A stretch of 7,429 bases of DNA from Gammaproteobacteria bacterium UBA4475 (GTDB taxonomy: Bacteria; Pseudomonadota; Gammaproteobacteria; Pseudomonadales; Azotimanducaceae). Both the position numbers and the translations under genes were made by a program. Shown here piece after piece: positions 6,350 to 7,429 of this stretch. The stretch lies in assembly GCA_002389265.1 (NCBI GenBank), contig DGOD01000330.1, forward strand, positions 3,254-10,682. The letters are read 5' to 3'. Below the pieces are notes generated by a model, which saw nothing but the letters and a program-made list of their open reading frames with translations, was not told the origin of the DNA and did no database searches. Positions within the stretch are counted from its first letter, which is position 1. Each line of letters begins with the position of its first letter.

Positions 6350-6378
6350 ATATTAGAGTGATTGAGGGTATGCGGCAA
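6350..6378 (-). promoter_or_regulatory. Candidate sigma-70 promoter for the thiolase gene
   Basis: On the minus strand, TTGCCG (6373-6378, 4/6 to the -35 consensus) is separated by exactly 17 bp from TAATAT (6350-6355, 4/6 to the -10 consensus). Initiation would be near 6343, giving a leader of about 95 nt before the ATG at 6248. No terminator for the upstream phosphotransferase is visible in this gap, so read-through is also possible. The leader also holds a small dyad, AGAAA-TC-TTTCT (6265-6276), of unknown meaning. Confidence 0.35.
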
Positions 6379-6421
6379 GTTTCGTGGTCAGCCCGTGAAT
6401 TTCAAGGTTTACCCATACGTG

Positions 6422-7429
6422 TTATCCACGTTCAGGCGCCGCCAGCAACTGCGCTGCCTCATTATCTATGACCATTTGCAGCAGACCAATCACCATTTGT
6501 TGGGCATCCGCCAGCCCTTGCTCGTCGGTCAAATCCAGCGCCAGCTGCATGGGAATTAAAAATGTATTGAACAGGCAACCAAAGGCATAGTCCTGGATCA
6601 AAGCTGCATGATCATAGTCATCGACACCCGCCTGCAACAGTTTCACGTGGTAACGATTCAATAAAGGTGTCTCGACTTGACGGCGCAGCTCAACGGGCAG
6701 CAGGCCGAACAGGTAAGCGATATCATGAACACCACAGCCGAGATGACAGCCATCCCAATCAAACAAAACGACTGGATCCAAGGGTGTCGCCGCATCAAAG
6801 AATATATTCTGGCAATGCATATCCATATGACACAACGTCAGATTCATCGTTGGCCACTGTTCCGTCATCCGCGCCGCAGCGGTAGCGGCGAGTTTTCGGC
6901 ACAAATGAGTCCATTCCGGAGACATCGAAGCCGCCATCGACGAGTCGAGCCAGGCGGCCCAATTGGCGGCCATTTCACCGGCCCACTGCCGCCAAACAGG
7001 ATGTGAGGGGCTCATCACTGCCTCGCTGGTATCAAGCGCAGCAGTTCTTCCCCACCAGTGAGCATGGAACCGCGCCGCGGCATCAACGATATGTTCAAGC
7101 TGGGCAAGATCTGGCGGATTGAAGAAAGAGAAGGCCTGCATGGCTGAGCAGTCCTCTAACAATAATACCGCATCACCCGTCGCATCATCCCAAAGCGCCG
7201 CATAGGCCTTGGGCAAACGGACTGGCGTCGAGGCCGCGAACTCATGATAGAAACGCGCTTCTCTGCAAAAGGTTCGCCGCTGACGAGCCATCTCGGCAGT
7301 CGCGGGGTAATCTGGCATGACTTTAATCAGGAGCTTTTCGGGCAAATGACGAGTGGCTGTTCCTGGCCGCCACTGCAGATGAATGAAGCCTATATCACTA
7401 CCGTAGCCCCGCTTCACCGCCGGCGCTGT
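6422..7429 (-). CDS. Phosphotransferase, APH/CHK-like kinase fold, partial (5' end outside window)
   Basis: Putative ATP-dependent small-molecule kinase; 335 codons are visible. The frame stays open through the right edge. The GTG at 7417 has no ribosome site and would remove the first strands of the kinase N-lobe, so the true start is likely outside the window. Numbered from that GTG codon: GYGSDIGF (4-11) at the nucleotide-binding loop, invariant Lys32 in LLIKVMP, Glu53 in CREARFYHEF, hinge-like LLLED (85-89), catalytic loop HMDMHCQN (197-204; D199, N204), metal site FDWDG (219-223) and GVHDIAYLFG (229-238). The tail QDYAFGCLFNTFLIP resembles ecdysteroid-kinase/CHK-like proteins rather than aminoglycoside-resistance enzymes. 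Odd: Met198 replaces the usual Gly of HGD. Substrate unknown; such kinases often neighbour CoA-metabolism genes, here a thiolase 173 bp downstream. Antibiotic resistance is not indicated. Confidence 0.88.
   Translation of the reverse strand, partial: TAPAVKRGYGSDIGFIHLQWRPGTATRHLPEKLLIKVMPDYPATAEMARQRRTFCREARFYHEFAASTPVRLPKAYAALWDDATGDAVLLLEDCSAMQAFSFFNPPDLAQLEHIVDAAARFHAHWWGRTAALDTSEAVMSPSHPVWRQWAGEMAANWAAWLDSSMAASMSPEWTHLCRKLAATAAARMTEQWPTMNLTLCHMDMHCQNIFFDAATPLDPVVLFDWDGCHLGCGVHDIAYLFGLLPVELRRQVETPLLNRYHVKLLQAGVDDYDHAALIQDYAFGCLFNTFLIPMQLALDLTDEQGLADAQQMVIGLLQMVIDNEAAQLLAAPERG

Noticed and set aside
6422..7429. Aminoglycoside-resistance phosphotransferase
   Set aside because: The kinase fold is shared, but the conserved blocks and length look like the ecdysteroid/CHK-like small-molecule kinases, and the context is CoA metabolism with no sign of a resistance cassette.

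Overview
The window reads as ordinary chromosomal DNA from a Gram-negative bacterium, most likely a marine or aquatic gammaproteobacterium. The basis is a DUF2058/YaiL-type protein, a YaeQ protein and a YicG-type TRIC/UPF0126 membrane protein of gammaproteobacterial character, next to fatty-acid/CoA genes of the kind abundant in hydrocarbon- and lipid-degrading marine lineages. This is inferred from family content, not from a search. No mobile element, CRISPR array, tRNA or rRNA is visible. Genes are tightly packed and no gene-free stretch exceeds 300 bases.

Layout. Left block (minus strand, transcribed leftward from about 2750): a glutathione S-transferase, the YaiL/DUF2058 protein (TTG start, 15 bp after the GST stop) and an acyl-CoA dehydrogenase closely resembling the dehydrogenase half of animal ACAD11. 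The block ends in a perfect 15-bp-stem terminator at 95-135. Centre block (plus strand, from 2847): a dienelactone-hydrolase-family protein with an intact Cys-Asp-His triad, YaeQ, and a TRIC/UPF0126 membrane protein, with gaps of 61 and 45 bp. The two blocks are divergent and share a 121-bp control region (2726-2846). Right block (minus strand): the 3' part of a phosphotransferase (APH/choline-kinase-like fold) that runs off the right edge, then a complete thiolase with its own plausible promoter. The centre and right blocks converge on a bidirectional terminator at 4900-4941, next to a 15-bp tandem duplication.

How the genes may work together: the acyl-CoA dehydrogenase and thiolase are two enzyme classes of beta-oxidation. 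In animals an ACAD10/11-type dehydrogenase is fused to an APH-type kinase and handles 4-hydroxyacyl-CoAs through a phosphorylated intermediate. The separate dehydrogenase and kinase here, about 5 kb apart, recall that arrangement, but this kinase looks more like the ecdysteroid-kinase/CHK-like group, so the link is a hypothesis. GST, YaiL, YaeQ and TRIC look like housekeeping or stress-related neighbours.

I did not find a clearly novel system. The points most worth a second look are the ACAD11-like dehydrogenase/kinase neighbourhood, a seven-glycine tract in the thiolase, an HMD-for-HGD change in the kinase catalytic loop, and small repeats in two intergenic regions.
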